Origin: an uncultured Ruminococcus sp.
GTDB taxonomy: Bacteria; Bacillota; Clostridia; Oscillospirales; Acutalibacteraceae
DNA length: 39,243 nt
Direction of reading: 5' to 3'
Assembly: GCA_902761345.1 (NCBI GenBank)
Contig: CACWKD010000026.1
Span: 1-39,243, forward strand
The notes below the pieces were generated by a model. The model was not told the DNA's origin. It ran no database searches and saw only the letters and a list, made by a program, of their open reading frames with translations. Positions within the stretch are counted from its first letter, which is position 1. Every line of letters begins with the position of its first letter. This document shows positions 1-7,907 of this stretch, piece by piece. Position numbers and translations under genes: made by a program.

Positions 1-2
1 CA

Positions 3-1091
3 CGCACAAAAGACAACATCGTGTTCGTGCGTGAGGATATTAAAACGGCTTACGATAAGCTGTTCGGTGAAGCCGTCGCACGCTACAACGCAAAACAGAA
101 GCGAAGTGACAGAAAGATAAAGGACTACTTTCAGCACCTGTTCAGCCGCACGCCGTCACAAAGCGTTATCACCGGAGCGAATAAGCAAAAGAGCTTTTAC
201 GAGGATTTGGTGCAGATTGGCACAAAGGACGATACCGGAATCGGCACGGCGGATTCAAAAATAGCTGCCGAATGCTTGCGTGAATATATGGACGGATTTC
301 AACAGCGCAATCCTAATTTCTATGTGTTCAACGCCGTAATGCACCTCGACGAAGCAACACCGCATTTGCATTTCGACTACATACCGATCGGACATTTTGA
401 GTGTGGACTTGACACACGAAACGCTATGGCAAAAGCTCTTGAAGAAATGGGATTCGGCAAGGGCAAGGACGCTATAAACCGTTGGCGGCTGTCGGAGCGG
501 AAGGTGCTTGAAAGTATTTGCAACGCTCATGGTTTCGAAATATCCGAGCCGAAGAAGTCGAGGGGATATAGCTTTACGGTTGAGGAATATGGCGAATACA
601 AAGATACTATAAGGCAGCTTGAAGTCGAAACGGAGAAAGTGACCGCTGATCTTGAAAAGACGCAGGCGAAGTTTGACGCAATAAAAGACAAGAAAGCAAA
701 GCTCACGAAAATAGAAAACATAGAAACAGGCAAGAAAATATTCGGCGGTAAAGTCACCGTTTCAAAAGATGATTACGACAATCTGTCTGCGCTTGCTAAG
801 AAAGAAGTTGTTTCCGAAAGGCAGACACACAAGCTGAAATCGGAGCGTGACACTTTGCTGAAAGAGGTTGCCGAACTTGAACAAAAGGTATCGGAGCTGA
901 GTGCGGAATTGGCTGAGTACAAAAAGCCTGCGACTATCTCAATGAAACATCTTGTGCAGAACAGCGGCAGTATTGATGAAGCGGAACAGCTGCGATCTAT
1001 GCTCAAAAGAGCTTTGGATATTCTCAAAGCTCACGGACTGCAAAAAGAATACGAGCATTACAAGCAATCTGCAAAAAATAAAAACATCTGA
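3..1091 (+). CDS. MobV-family relaxase (plasmid mobilization/recombination protein), N-terminus cut by the window edge
   Basis: Relaxase of the Mob/Pre (MobV) family, expected to nick one strand at an origin of transfer so that an element can be mobilized by a helper conjugation system. The reading frame is open to the window edge (R-T-K-D-N-I-V before the first possible GTG), so the true start lies outside. Counting from the GTG at 21, the family metal/catalytic motif H-L-D-E-A-T-P-H-L-H lies at residues 108-117. Residues about 195-300 are rich in Glu, Lys and Leu with heptad spacing, a predicted coiled coil as in other MobV tails. The C-terminus looks complete. It lies 117 bp upstream of an integrase on the same strand, so the pair is best read as the right end of an integrative mobilizable element. 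Family assignment is firm; substrate oriT is not visible here. Confidence 0.88.
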   Translation, partial: RTKDNIVFVREDIKTAYDKLFGEAVARYNAKQKRSDRKIKDYFQHLFSRTPSQSVITGANKQKSFYEDLVQIGTKDDTGIGTADSKIAAECLREYMDGFQQRNPNFYVFNAVMHLDEATPHLHFDYIPIGHFECGLDTRNAMAKALEEMGFGKGKDAINRWRLSERKVLESICNAHGFEISEPKKSRGYSFTVEEYGEYKDTIRQLEVETEKVTADLEKTQAKFDAIKDKKAKLTKIENIETGKKIFGGKVTVSKDDYDNLSALAKKEVVSERQTHKLKSERDTLLKEVAELEQKVSELSAELAEYKKPATISMKHLVQNSGSIDEAEQLRSMLKRALDILKAHGLQKEYEHYKQSAKNKNI

Positions 1092-1131
1092 CTAAATGCT
1101 ACAATTTATACTATTAATCACCAAGTAACTG

Positions 1132-1160
1132 TTGACGCCAAGCAAACAATCCGGTACAAT
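1132..1160 (+). promoter_or_regulatory. predicted sigma-A promoter of the integrase gene
   Basis: TTGACG (1132-1137) and TACAAT (1155-1160) are separated by exactly 17 nt, close to the sigma-A consensus, and lie about 50 bp before the integrase start. Seen in sequence; activity is inferred. Confidence 0.65.
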
Positions 1161-1183
1161 GAAGTTGCAGAGATACGCCATAG

Positions 1184-1211
1184 TGTAAATTGTAAGGAGG
1201 AATTTACATTG
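1184..1211 (+). promoter_or_regulatory. hairpin presenting the integrase ribosome binding site in its loop
   Basis: TGTAAATT (1184-1191) and AATTTACA (1201-1208) form a perfect 8-bp stem. The 9-nt loop is GTAAGGAGG, which is the Shine-Dalgarno sequence, and the TTG start codon follows the stem directly. A structure this tight around the ribosome site suggests translational control of integrase synthesis, together with the weak TTG start. The fold is seen; the regulatory role is inferred. Confidence 0.55.
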
Positions 1212-2345
1212 GCAAACATTACAAAGCGTGGCAATACTTTTCGCATTAGAGTTTTTGTCGGAACCGATGGTAACGGCAAAAGTCTGATAAAATCCACAAC
1301 ATTTACACCACCCGATGGAGTTACGGCGAAGCGAGCCGAGAAATTGGCACAGGAATACGCTTTTGAGTACGAACGTCATTGCAGAGGGTATGTCGATCTT
1401 AACGAGAATATGAGATTCTCGGAGCTTGCGGAGTGGTACTTTGCGAATTACGCTCCTATCGAGTTAAAAGAAAGTACAGTCTACACATACAAAGGACAGT
1501 ACAAAAATCACATTGCACCTGTTATCGGCAATATGAAGATCAAGGACATTACCACTCCGAAGCTGACACAGGTAATGCAGTCCTACGAGTTGAATCCGGC
1601 TACCGTCAAAAAGTTGTATGTTATAATTCAGAGCATTTTTAGAAGAGGTGTTGAACAGGGATTTATACGAGATACACCTTGTCACAATGTTCTTTTGCCG
1701 AAAAGAAAGGCAAGCAAACGAAACAAAGCATTGGAGGAGGACAAGCTCAAAAGGTTTGTGTCTTTTCTTAATGAAAAGATGTGGGACGAGGATTTCAAGC
1801 GTATTATCAAGGTGCTTCTCTACACGGGTATGCGTTCCGGCGAGTGTCTCGGACTGGCGTGGGAAGATGTCGATTTTGAGCATAACATCATCTCGATCAA
1901 TCATACTCTTACCGATTTAGGTGGAAAGCACCACTTGACTCCGCCTAAAACTGAAAGCAGTATCCGTCAGATCGCTATGGGGCACGATCTGAAACAGATA
2001 CTGCTTGCTCAAAGAACATATATCGAGGATTTGAAGCTCGCTCTCGGTGATGACTTCGCTCACCCCGAGATGGTCTTTGTATCGGCTCTTGGGAATTACC
2101 GTGACAGAAATTCCGTTTACCATTCTTTCAAGCGTTTCACCAAAGGAACCGAGTTCTCGGATATGACGCTTCATCAGCTTAGGCACTGCAACGCTACGCT
2201 TTTACTTAATCAAGGCTTCGACCTGAAAGTTGTTTCGGCACATCTCGGTCACTGCAACATCAATGTGACAGCAGATATTTACGCCGATGTTCTGAGAAGT
2301 ATGAAGGCAAAAGCTGCCGATCAGATCGAGCTTGCATTAAAATAA
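1209..2345 (+). CDS. int: tyrosine recombinase integrase (phage/ICE type)
   Basis: Site-specific integrase of 378 residues that should catalyse insertion and excision of the element. The TTG start at 1209 is chosen because a strong AAGGAGG precedes it. The domain order is typical of Tn916/phage-type integrases: an arm-binding N-terminal domain (about 1-55), a SAM-like core-binding domain (about 65-155) and the catalytic domain (about 170-370). Catalytic residues are visible: R209 in TGMRSGE, K247, H322-x-x-R325 in HQLR, H348 in the LGH motif and the nucleophile Y358. The gene runs convergently into rpsI and ends 126 bp from the rpsI stop, the usual place for an integrase next to its attachment site. 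All key residues are present, so the enzyme is probably active. Confidence 0.95.
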   Translation: MANITKRGNTFRIRVFVGTDGNGKSLIKSTTFTPPDGVTAKRAEKLAQEYAFEYERHCRGYVDLNENMRFSELAEWYFANYAPIELKESTVYTYKGQYKNHIAPVIGNMKIKDITTPKLTQVMQSYELNPATVKKLYVIIQSIFRRGVEQGFIRDTPCHNVLLPKRKASKRNKALEEDKLKRFVSFLNEKMWDEDFKRIIKVLLYTGMRSGECLGLAWEDVDFEHNIISINHTLTDLGGKHHLTPPKTESSIRQIAMGHDLKQILLAQRTYIEDLKLALGDDFAHPEMVFVSALGNYRDRNSVYHSFKRFTKGTEFSDMTLHQLRHCNATLLLNQGFDLKVVSAHLGHCNINVTADIYADVLRSMKAKAADQIELALK

Positions 2346-2372
2346 CCGCCCTGCATACACAAGGCGGTTTGG
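2344..2372 (+). terminator. short hairpin terminator overlapping the integrase stop codon
   Basis: AACCGCC (2344-2350) pairs with GGCGGTT (2363-2369) around a 12-nt loop. The T-tract that follows is short (TTT), so it may be a weak terminator. It would separate integrase transcription from convergent rpsI. Confidence 0.5.
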
Positions 2373-2381
2373 GTATTCGTA

Positions 2382-2414
2382 AAAAGTTGTCCAAAAGTTG
2401 TCCAAAAGTTGACC
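2382..2414 (+). repeat. three tandem 11-bp repeats, candidate integrase arm-binding sites
   Basis: AAAAGTTGTCC occurs at 2382-2392 and 2393-2403, and AAAAGTTGACC at 2404-2414 (one mismatch). They lie between the integrase gene and the attachment end in rpsI. Integrases with an N-terminal arm-binding domain bind short direct repeats just inside their element ends, so these are good candidates for arm-type sites. The repeats are seen; the binding role is inferred. Confidence 0.6.
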
Positions 2415-2500
2415 AACTCATGAGAATAATCTCCGAAAACGGCTTGAACAAGCCAAATTTCAGCCGAAAGATTATCTCTTCGAGAACTGCGGTGCTCTTC
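2415..2500. other. probable right attachment junction (attR-like) at the 3' end of rpsI
   Basis: The element flank meets the last codons of rpsI here. rpsI keeps its normal C-terminus (A-P-Q-F-S-K-R then TAA), as expected when a mobile element integrates in the gene's 3' end and restores it. A small hairpin GGCTT-GAAC-AAGCC lies at about 2441-2454. The matching direct repeat marking the other end must lie left of position 1, so the exact crossover cannot be defined from this window. Confidence 0.5.
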
Positions 2501-2873
2501 TTGCAGCTTTAAGACCGTACTTCTTACGTTCCTTCATACGAGGATCACGTGTGAGGAAGCCTGCCTTCTTAAGTACAGGACGAAGATTTTCCGAATCGTA
2601 CTGGAGAAGTGCTCTTGAAATGCCGTGACGAATAGCACCTGCCTGACCTGTTACGCCGCCGCCTGCTACTCTGCATACAACATCAAACTTCTCTGCTGTA
2701 TCTGTAAGGTTAAGAGGCTGTCTTACTATAAGCTTGAGTGTTTCAAGACCAAAGTAATCGTCAATATCTCTGTCATTGATTGTGATTTTGCCTGTTCCCT
2801 GATAAATTCTTACTCTTGCAACAGAACTCTTTCTTCTGCCTGTGCCGTAAAAATAATTAGTATTACCGTACAT
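2472..2873 (-). CDS. rpsI: 30S ribosomal protein S9
   Basis: S9 (uS9), 133 residues, a small-subunit protein whose C-terminal tail reaches toward the P-site tRNA. The N-terminal [15 protein letters not shown] and the final RRAPQFSKR are diagnostic and full length. The ATG at 2873 has GGAGG upstream. It follows rplM by 17 nt in the usual rplM-rpsI operon. A mobile element sits directly behind its stop codon, so the original downstream terminator has probably been displaced. Confidence 0.98.
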   Translation of the reverse strand: MYGNTNYFYGTGRRKSSVARVRIYQGTGKITINDRDIDDYFGLETLKLIVRQPLNLTDTAEKFDVVCRVAGGGVTGQAGAIRHGISRALLQYDSENLRPVLKKAGFLTRDPRMKERKKYGLKAARRAPQFSKR

Positions 2874-2890
2874 TATTGTTTCCTCCTTCC

Positions 2891-3319
2891 TTACTTATCC
2901 CAAACTTCGGGTTTCTGTGCTGTGTGGATATGCTCTGCACCCTCGAACAAACGAAGTCTGAGAAGTGCGTCTCTGCCGATAGAGTTGTTAGGGATCATAC
3001 CCTTAACTGCAAGCTCCATAGCCTTTGTAGGTCTTGTAGCCATGAGTGTGTCGTATCTTGTTTCTTTAAGGTGACCTACGTAACCTGTGTGACGCTGCCA
3101 CTTCTTCTGTGTAAGCTTGCTGCCTGTGAGTACAGCCTTTCCACAGTTGATGATGATTACATGATCTCCGCAGTCAACGTGCGGTGTGAATGTCGGCTTA
3201 TGCTTTCCTCTGAGAAGAACAGCAGCCTGTGCAGCTACACGGCCGAGCGGCTTGCCTGCTGCGTCAAGAACGTACCATTTACGCTCAACTTCGCCTTTTT
3301 TTGCCATAAAAGTTGACAT
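2891..3319 (-). CDS. rplM: 50S ribosomal protein L13
   Basis: L13 (uL13), 142 residues, an early-assembling large-subunit protein. The start is placed at the ATG at 3319 ([20 protein letters not shown]) because AGGAGG stands 8 nt upstream; the frame stays open for 33 more codons into the promoter, but those are not expected to be translated. Typical L13 motifs include LGRVAAQ and MLRGMIP-like wording (here [15 protein letters not shown]). First gene of the rplM-rpsI operon. Confidence 0.97.
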   Translation of the reverse strand: MSTFMAKKGEVERKWYVLDAAGKPLGRVAAQAAVLLRGKHKPTFTPHVDCGDHVIIINCGKAVLTGSKLTQKKWQRHTGYVGHLKETRYDTLMATRPTKAMELAVKGMIPNNSIGRDALLRLRLFEGAEHIHTAQKPEVWDK

Positions 3320-3385
3320 AGTCTTTATCCTCCTAAACATTTTGTTTTTTATGCGAACATCTCTTTTTCGCATTCGTGCTTTGTT

Positions 3386-3414
3386 ATCATACCATATCTG
3401 AAAGGGATTGTCAA
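3386..3414 (-). promoter_or_regulatory. strong sigma-A promoter of rplM-rpsI
   Basis: On the minus strand TTGACA (3414-3409) and TATGAT (3391-3386) are spaced by 17 nt, a near-perfect housekeeping promoter as expected for ribosomal protein genes. Confidence 0.8.
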
Positions 3415-3450
3415 CCAATTTCAGTAAAATTTTAATTTACTTCGGTAAAA

Positions 3451-3490
3451 TCTCTTTTATTCTCTTTTAATCTCTTTTATACTCTTAAAT
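3451..3490. repeat. 10-bp-phased T-tract repeats between divergent promoters
   Basis: Consecutive decamers TCTCTTTTAT, TCTCTTTTAA, TCTCTTTTAT and ACTCTTAAAT run at 3451-3490. A period equal to one helical turn should give intrinsically curved DNA. They sit upstream of the rplM promoter (minus) and upstream of the cupin promoter (plus). Confidence 0.6.
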
Positions 3491-3544
3491 ACTCATTTGC
3501 TATTTTTAAAACACACTTCCCTGTTTTACCGTAATATATTTTTA

Positions 3545-3573
3545 TTGCCATTTGATTTTTTCTGTGATAAAAT
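3545..3573 (+). promoter_or_regulatory. predicted promoter of the cupin gene
   Basis: TTGCCA (3545-3550), 17-nt spacer, TAAAAT (3568-3573), about 30 bp before the start codon. Confidence 0.6.
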
Positions 3574-3605
3574 ATTCTTGTAAAAACTTTGTAAGGAGTA
3601 TGAAT

Positions 3606-3959
3606 ATGATAATAGATTTTGAAAATATTAACGAAACCCGTATTCCCAAATTTAAAGGCGGGGAAGGAGATACCATTGCAAAAATGTATGTAAACGAACT
3701 GGGTAAAATCATGTACGGACGCTTGGAACCCGGCTCCTCTATCGGATTTCACAAGCACGAAACTAACAGTGAAATTATCTACATTTTAAGCGGAAAAGCT
3801 GATTTTCTGTACGACGACGGAACAGAAAAAGCTAAAGCGGGAGAATGTCATTACTGCCCAAAGGGTCACAGCCATTCTATGATAAACAACAGTAACGAGG
3901 ATCTTGTTTTCTTTGCCGTAGTGCCGGAACACTTTTTGTCTAATGATGAACGTTCATGA
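3606..3959 (+). CDS. small single-domain cupin protein
   Basis: A 117-residue cupin (beta-barrel metal-binding fold). The ATG at 3606 is preferred over upstream in-frame ATGs because AAGGAG (3592-3597) lies 8 nt before it. Cupin motif 1 is visible as G-F-H-K-H-E-T-N-S-E followed by YILSG, giving two His and one Glu metal ligands; motif 2 is G-E-C-H-Y-C-P-K-G-H-S-H-S. Such proteins may be sugar isomerase-like enzymes, dioxygenase relatives or sensors; the substrate cannot be told from sequence. It has its own promoter and no operon partner. Its TGA is followed at once by a heptad repeat array. Confidence 0.85.
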   Translation: MIIDFENINETRIPKFKGGEGDTIAKMYVNELGKIMYGRLEPGSSIGFHKHETNSEIIYILSGKADFLYDDGTEKAKAGECHYCPKGHSHSMINNSNEDLVFFAVVPEHFLSNDERS

Positions 3960-4114
3960 GTGTGGAGTTTGGAGAGTGGAGTTTTTGAGTTAGGAATGAG
4001 TTGTTAGTTCAAAGATTTTTTTTACAGTTCCAAGAAGCATTTGTTTAACAACTAACAAAATATAAATCCAAAGCCGTAGGCTTTCCGATATTATTCATTA
4101 ATACCGTTAGGAAC
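3960..4114 (+). repeat. composite intergenic repeat, copy A (heptad array plus hairpin module)
   Basis: Begins directly after the cupin stop with GTGTGGAGTTTGGAG and further 7-nt units (GTTAGGA, GTTAGTT types). It ends with a conserved module at 4064-4114 containing the perfect hairpin AAAGCC-GTA-GGCTTT, then TATTATTCA and TTAATACCGTTA. Other copies of the whole composite are at 7012-7205 (reverse) and 12155-12344. In this copy the spacer between hairpin and TTAATACCG lacks the 14-nt units seen in the others. It has no coding capacity. Confidence 0.8.
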
Positions 4115-4144
4115 AGGGCAATGTCATACATTATATGAAAGAAT

Positions 4145-4184
4145 TAAAAAGAGGGGAGAAGCTGCCAGTGGTAGTTCTCCCCTT
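4145..4184 (-). terminator. rho-independent terminator of the glgP locus
   Basis: AGGGGAGAA (4152-4160) pairs with TTCTCCCCT (4175-4183), with an inner CTGCC/GGTAG extension and a 3-nt loop. On the minus strand the stem is followed by CTTTTT. A strong terminator placed just after the glgP C-terminal fragment. Confidence 0.85.
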
Positions 4185-4198
4185 ATAATTATTCTTTA

Positions 4199-6540
4199 TT
4201 AATCAACTGTCTTAAGATTCCAGATACCCTCAGCGTAATCTCTGATAGCTCTGTCTGCGGCAAATATACCTGCATTTGCAATGTTCGTGAGAGATACTTT
4301 GTTCCACTGCGTCTTGTCTGCATACAGCTTTGACGCTCTCTCTTGTGCTGCCTTATAATCTGCAAAGTCTGCAAGCACCATATACGGATCCTGCTCTGTG
4401 AGGTTCTTTGCAATATGGCTGAAACGTGTGCTGTTAAGCTCGTCGATTGCTCTCTTGATAACAGGGTTGTTTGCATAGTAGTCCATAGGATTGTAACCGT
4501 TTGCTTTGAGCTTTACTACCTCGGGTGTTGTAAAGCACCGTCAAGCGTACCAAGTGTCAAAGCGCCGTTGATCATAAACTTCATATTGCCTGTACCGGAC
4601 GCCTCTGTTCCTGCAAGTGAAATCTGCTCGCTTATCTCGGAAGCAGGCATAAGCTTTTCAGCTACCGTTACTCTGTAATCTTCAAGATATACCACCTTTA
4701 TTTTATCGTTTACTCTCGGGTCATTGTTTATCTTATCTGCCATATTTACAATAAACTGTATTATCTGCTTTGCAAAGTAGTAGCCCGGAGCAGCCTTTGC
4801 ACCAAATATAAATGTCTTAGGTGTAAACTCTGCATTTGGATTATCTCTGAGATACTGCCAGAGTGAAAGTATATGTACAGCGTTGAGGAGTTGTCTTTTG
4901 TACTCGTGCAAACGTTTAACCTGTACATCAAAGATAGAGTTCGGGTCAACGATAATTCCGTTACTCTCCTTGATGTATTTAGCCATAGCAACCTTATTGT
5001 CAAGCTTTATCTTAGCAAGTCTGTCAAGAACAGCACTGTCATCTGTATATTTCAAAAGCTTGGTAAGTTCGGAAGCGTCGCTGCGGAAGCCGTTGCCTAT
5101 AAGCTCTGTAATAAGCTTGTCAAGCTCGGGGTTAGACTGGTTGAGCCAGCGTCTGTGTGCAATACCGTTAGTAACATTTGTAAACTTATCGGGAGTTACA
5201 AGATAATAGTCATGGAATACTGTATCCTTTAGTATCTGACTGTGCAGACCCGATACGCCGTTTACCTTATAGCTTGCCATTACAGCAAGGTTAGCCATTT
5301 TTACAACGCCGTCGTTGAGAATAGCCATTCTGCCAACCTGATAACCGTCAACACCCATTGCGTGGAGGGATTCGCAGTAACGTCTGTTAAGCTCTGCTAC
5401 TATCTGATAAATTCTCGGCAGCTTTGCCTTGAACATATCCTCGCCCCAGCACTCCAATGCCTCACGCATAACTGTATGGTTAGTATAAGCGATAGTCTTT
5501 GAAACAATATTCCAAGCCTCGTCCCAGCCGTAACCGTAATCGTCCATAATTATTCTCATAAGTTCGGGTACAGCAAGTACAGGGTGCGTATCGTTTAAGT
5601 GAAGTGTTACATACTCAGGCAGATTATCGAGAGTTCTGTTATTTAAGAAATGACGTCTGAGTATATCCTGTATAGTTGCGGATACAAGGAAATACTGCTG
5701 ATTAAGTCTGAGGCTCTTACCCTCTGCGTGATTATCACCCGGATACAAGATCTGAGTAATAGACTCAGCCATAGCCTTTTGCTCCATAGCTCTCATATAC
5801 TGACCGTCATTAAAGAGGTTCATATCTATATTTTCAGCCTTTGCAGACCATAGTCTTAAACGGCTGATACCTTTGCCGTCGTTACCGGAGATATACATAT
5901 CATACGGCACTGCAACTACCTTATTAGCATTTACAAGCTTTACTGTGCACTTGCCGTCGCCCCATGTTTCCTCGACATTTCCGTTAAACATTACGTCAAC
6001 AGCCTTATCGGGGTGCGACTGAAGCCATACGCTGCCGCCCGGAAGCCAGTTATCGGGAAGCTCTGTCTGCCAGCCGTCAACAAGCTTTTGTCTGAAAATA
6101 CCCATTTCATAGCAAAGGGAGTAACCCATTGACGGATAGCCCTGAGATGCAAGTCCATCCAAGAAACAGGCTGCAAGACGTCCCAAACCGCCGTTGCCAA
6201 GACCTGCGTCCGGCTCTTGATCGTATATCTTTTCAATATCTGCACCAAGATTTTTCAAAGCGGCAGACATCGTGTTTTCAAGATTAAGATTATATATGTT
6301 GTTTTTCAGCGAACGTCCGAGGAGAAACTCCATACAAAGATAATATACTGTTTTCTTTTTCTGCTCAACAGTCTTTGTCATAAATTCCTTGTAGCCTGCA
6401 CTCATAAGGTCACGCACAACAAGAGCGGTAGCCTTGTAAAAATGCTCGTCGGTTGCGTCTTTAACAGATACGCCCATATTGTGCGAAAGCTTAGCCTTAA
6501 TAAGTTCCTCAGCCTGTGCTGTGGTAAGATTGTAGTTCAT
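4199..6540 (-). pseudogene. glgP: glycogen/starch phosphorylase, frameshifted by an internal deletion
   Basis: GT35 alpha-glucan phosphorylase, which releases glucose-1-phosphate from glycogen using PLP. The first frame (6540 to 4516, 674 residues) is well conserved, including HLNDTHP, YTNHTVMREALE and the PLP-lysine motif GTGNMK (K654). After GTLDGA it turns into LQHPR and stops. The expected C-terminus (E-V-V-K-L-K-A-N-G-Y-N-P then MDYYANNPVIKRAID to NLKTVD) continues in another frame down to 4199. Compared with the family, about 17 codons (the NVEI...ENIFIFG stretch) are missing at about 4533-4537 and the join is out of frame, so roughly 50 bp are lost. The rest is undamaged, with a good promoter, ribosome site and terminator, so the lesion is recent or is a sequence/assembly error. 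A separate product from the ATG at 4486 would lack the catalytic core. Confidence 0.88.
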
Positions 6541-6595
6541 ATGATTACCTCCGTAGTTTAAGGTTTACTGTTTTATCTTAGTAAACAGTAGCTAT

Positions 6596-6624
6596 ATTAT
6601 ACACCATTTTCAAAGCAATTACAA
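6596..6624 (-). promoter_or_regulatory. predicted promoter of glgP
   Basis: Minus-strand TTGTAA (6624-6619), 17-nt spacer, TATAAT (6601-6596). A GTTTACT/AGTAAAC inverted repeat lies between it and the ribosome site GGAGGT. Confidence 0.65.
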
Positions 6625-6854
6625 CAGCTTTTTTGTGACTTTAATATAATTTTTTTGCATATTGCGGTAACGAATTTACCTATTCGGCAATTTAAGCAAA
6701 TATAAACGGAAAAAATTTATAAAACATCAAAATCTAACCGACAGCTAACTCGAAATAATCCCGATATTATCACGAAAAATTATGCATTATCCGAAATCGT
6801 TAATAGGCACCTCACAGTCAAGTGACAAGGCAGCGACAAACAAACGTCACACAA

Positions 6855-6883
6855 TTGACATTCAATCGACAACAATATAATAA
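6855..6883 (+). promoter_or_regulatory. possible orphan promoter in the glgP-ctsR gap
   Basis: A perfect TTGACA (6855-6860) is followed by TATAAT (6876-6881, 15-nt spacing) or TAATAA (6878-6883, 17-nt spacing). Downstream there is only a 7-codon reading frame (MKKGKKL) at about 6908 and T-rich stretches near 6950-6971. It might start a small RNA, but no clear structure supports this. The rest of 6625-7011 is AT-rich with no other feature I can support. Confidence 0.3.
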
Positions 6884-7011
6884 AGAAATAAGGAAATAAA
6901 GTAATAATGAAAAAAGGGAAGAAGTTGTAGTAACCACCGCCGCTTCAATTTTTTATATTTTGTTTTTTTATTTATAATGTTAGCATTAATCCTACAACTT
7001 AGCTTTAACTT

Positions 7012-7205
7012 GACGGTATTAATGAATAATGAAGATTGAATAATGAATAGTGAATAATATCGGAAAGCCTGCGGCTTTGGATTTGTTTTTTGTTAGTACT
7101 AAATTCGTAGTTCAAAGCTAATATTCTAAAAATACGATTCAACTTACAACTTTAAGCTAAAAACTAAAAACTCATTCCTAACTGAATAATTCCTAACTCA
7201 AACAG
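7012..7205 (-). repeat. composite intergenic repeat, copy B (reverse orientation)
   Basis: Read on the minus strand it runs from GAGTTAGGAATTATTC-type heptads (about 7205) to the hairpin AAAGCC-GCA-GGCTTT (about 7064-7078) and ends near TTAATACCGTCA (about 7012). The interior (GTAAGTTGAAT, TATTAGCTTTGAACTA) matches copy C closely. The spacer after the hairpin holds two extra 14-nt units of the TATTCAN heptad type. Confidence 0.8.
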
Positions 7206-7300
7206 CCTACTCATTTCATAATAATTTAAAATTCAGCGAAATAGTGAGAATAAACGAGATTTAATGAGAAAATCAAAGCTAAATTAATATAATCAATATT

Positions 7301-7317
7301 TTTGACCTTTTTTGACT
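7301..7317 (-). promoter_or_regulatory. CtsR operator 1 (reverse orientation)
   Basis: On the minus strand the sequence is AGTCAAA-AAA-GGTCAAA, a perfect match to the CtsR heptad direct repeat RGTCAAA-NAN-RGTCAAA. It adjoins the -35 element of the ctsR promoter. Confidence 0.85.
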
Positions 7318-7346
7318 TTGACTTTTTCTGACTAATCGCATATAAT
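7318..7346 (+). promoter_or_regulatory. promoter of the ctsR-mcsA-mcsB-clpC operon
   Basis: TTGACT (7318-7323), 17-nt spacer, TATAAT (7341-7346), enclosed between two CtsR operators. Repression by CtsR in the absence of heat stress is the established mode for this regulon. Confidence 0.85.
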
Positions 7347-7356
7347 ATAATCACAA

Positions 7357-7373
7357 GGTCAAAGAAAGTCAAA
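7357..7373 (+). promoter_or_regulatory. CtsR operator 2
   Basis: GGTCAAAGAAAGTCAAA is a perfect match to RGTCAAA-NAN-RGTCAAA and lies just downstream of the -10 box, covering the transcription start. Confidence 0.88.
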
Positions 7374-7437
7374 ATCAAACATCAAAATAAAAATGACAAA
7401 CCACCTTGAACAAAAACACAGCAAAGGAATGAACGAA

Positions 7438-7887
7438 ATGCGTATCAGCGATTTGGTAGCTCAGTATATAATAAATATGCTTGAGGAAAACAACGGCGGC
7501 GCAGAAATACGCCGAAACGAGCTTGCCGAAACAATAGGCTGTGTACCCTCGCAGATAAACTACGTCATTACATCAAGGTTTACTCCCGAACAGGGTTACA
7601 TTGTTGAAAGCAGACGGGGCGGCGGCGGTTATATCAAAATCACAAGAATAAGTATGGATAAGCGTTCGGCAATACTGCATATAATAAGCTCGGTAGGAGA
7701 TAGTATCGATGCAAAATCAGCTCAGGGACTTATCACAGAGTTGCTTCAAAGAAATATCGTTACGGTACAAACTGCAAAACTTCTTACAGCTGCCGTCACC
7801 GACAGACCGTATCAGAGTATTCCGCAGGAGTACAGAGATATTGTCAGAGCAGGTATTTTAAAAAGCCTGCTGCTTAATATTGAATAA
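7438..7887 (+). CDS. ctsR: class III heat-shock repressor CtsR
   Basis: Transcriptional repressor of clp and heat-shock genes, 149 residues from the ATG at 7438. That start has AAAGGA 9 nt upstream and begins MRISDLVAQYI, matching the family; the in-frame ATG at 7393 has no ribosome site. The winged-helix part includes NELAETIGCVPSQINYVITSRF and the glycine-rich wing RRGGGGYIKI, which contacts DNA and senses heat in studied CtsR proteins. The C-terminal half carries the dimer/McsB-interaction region. First gene of the operon and controlled by its own product through the two operators at 7301-7373. Confidence 0.95.
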   Translation: MRISDLVAQYIINMLEENNGGAEIRRNELAETIGCVPSQINYVITSRFTPEQGYIVESRRGGGGYIKITRISMDKRSAILHIISSVGDSIDAKSAQGLITELLQRNIVTVQTAKLLTAAVTDRPYQSIPQEYRDIVRAGILKSLLLNIE

Positions 7888-7907
7888 TAGAAAAGGAGTG
7901 TCAAGTT

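Noticed and set aside
255..1027. Minus-strand reading frames within the relaxase gene
   Set aside because: They are Ser/Phe-rich antisense shadows without ribosome sites or recognisable domains.
2891..3418. Longer L13 with 33 extra N-terminal residues
   Set aside because: The extension would run through the promoter and the AGGAGG ribosome site; L13 normally starts near MSTFMAKK.
4199..4486. Independent 95-residue gene downstream of glgP
   Set aside because: It matches the phosphorylase C-terminus, and the frame continues upstream of its ATG with phosphorylase-like residues up to the deletion point.
6900..7000. Small RNA gene in the glgP-ctsR gap
   Set aside because: The AAGTTGTAG/CTACAACTT arms are about 60 nt apart and the intervening DNA is mostly poly-T; no stable fold or clear terminator supports it beyond the possible promoter.
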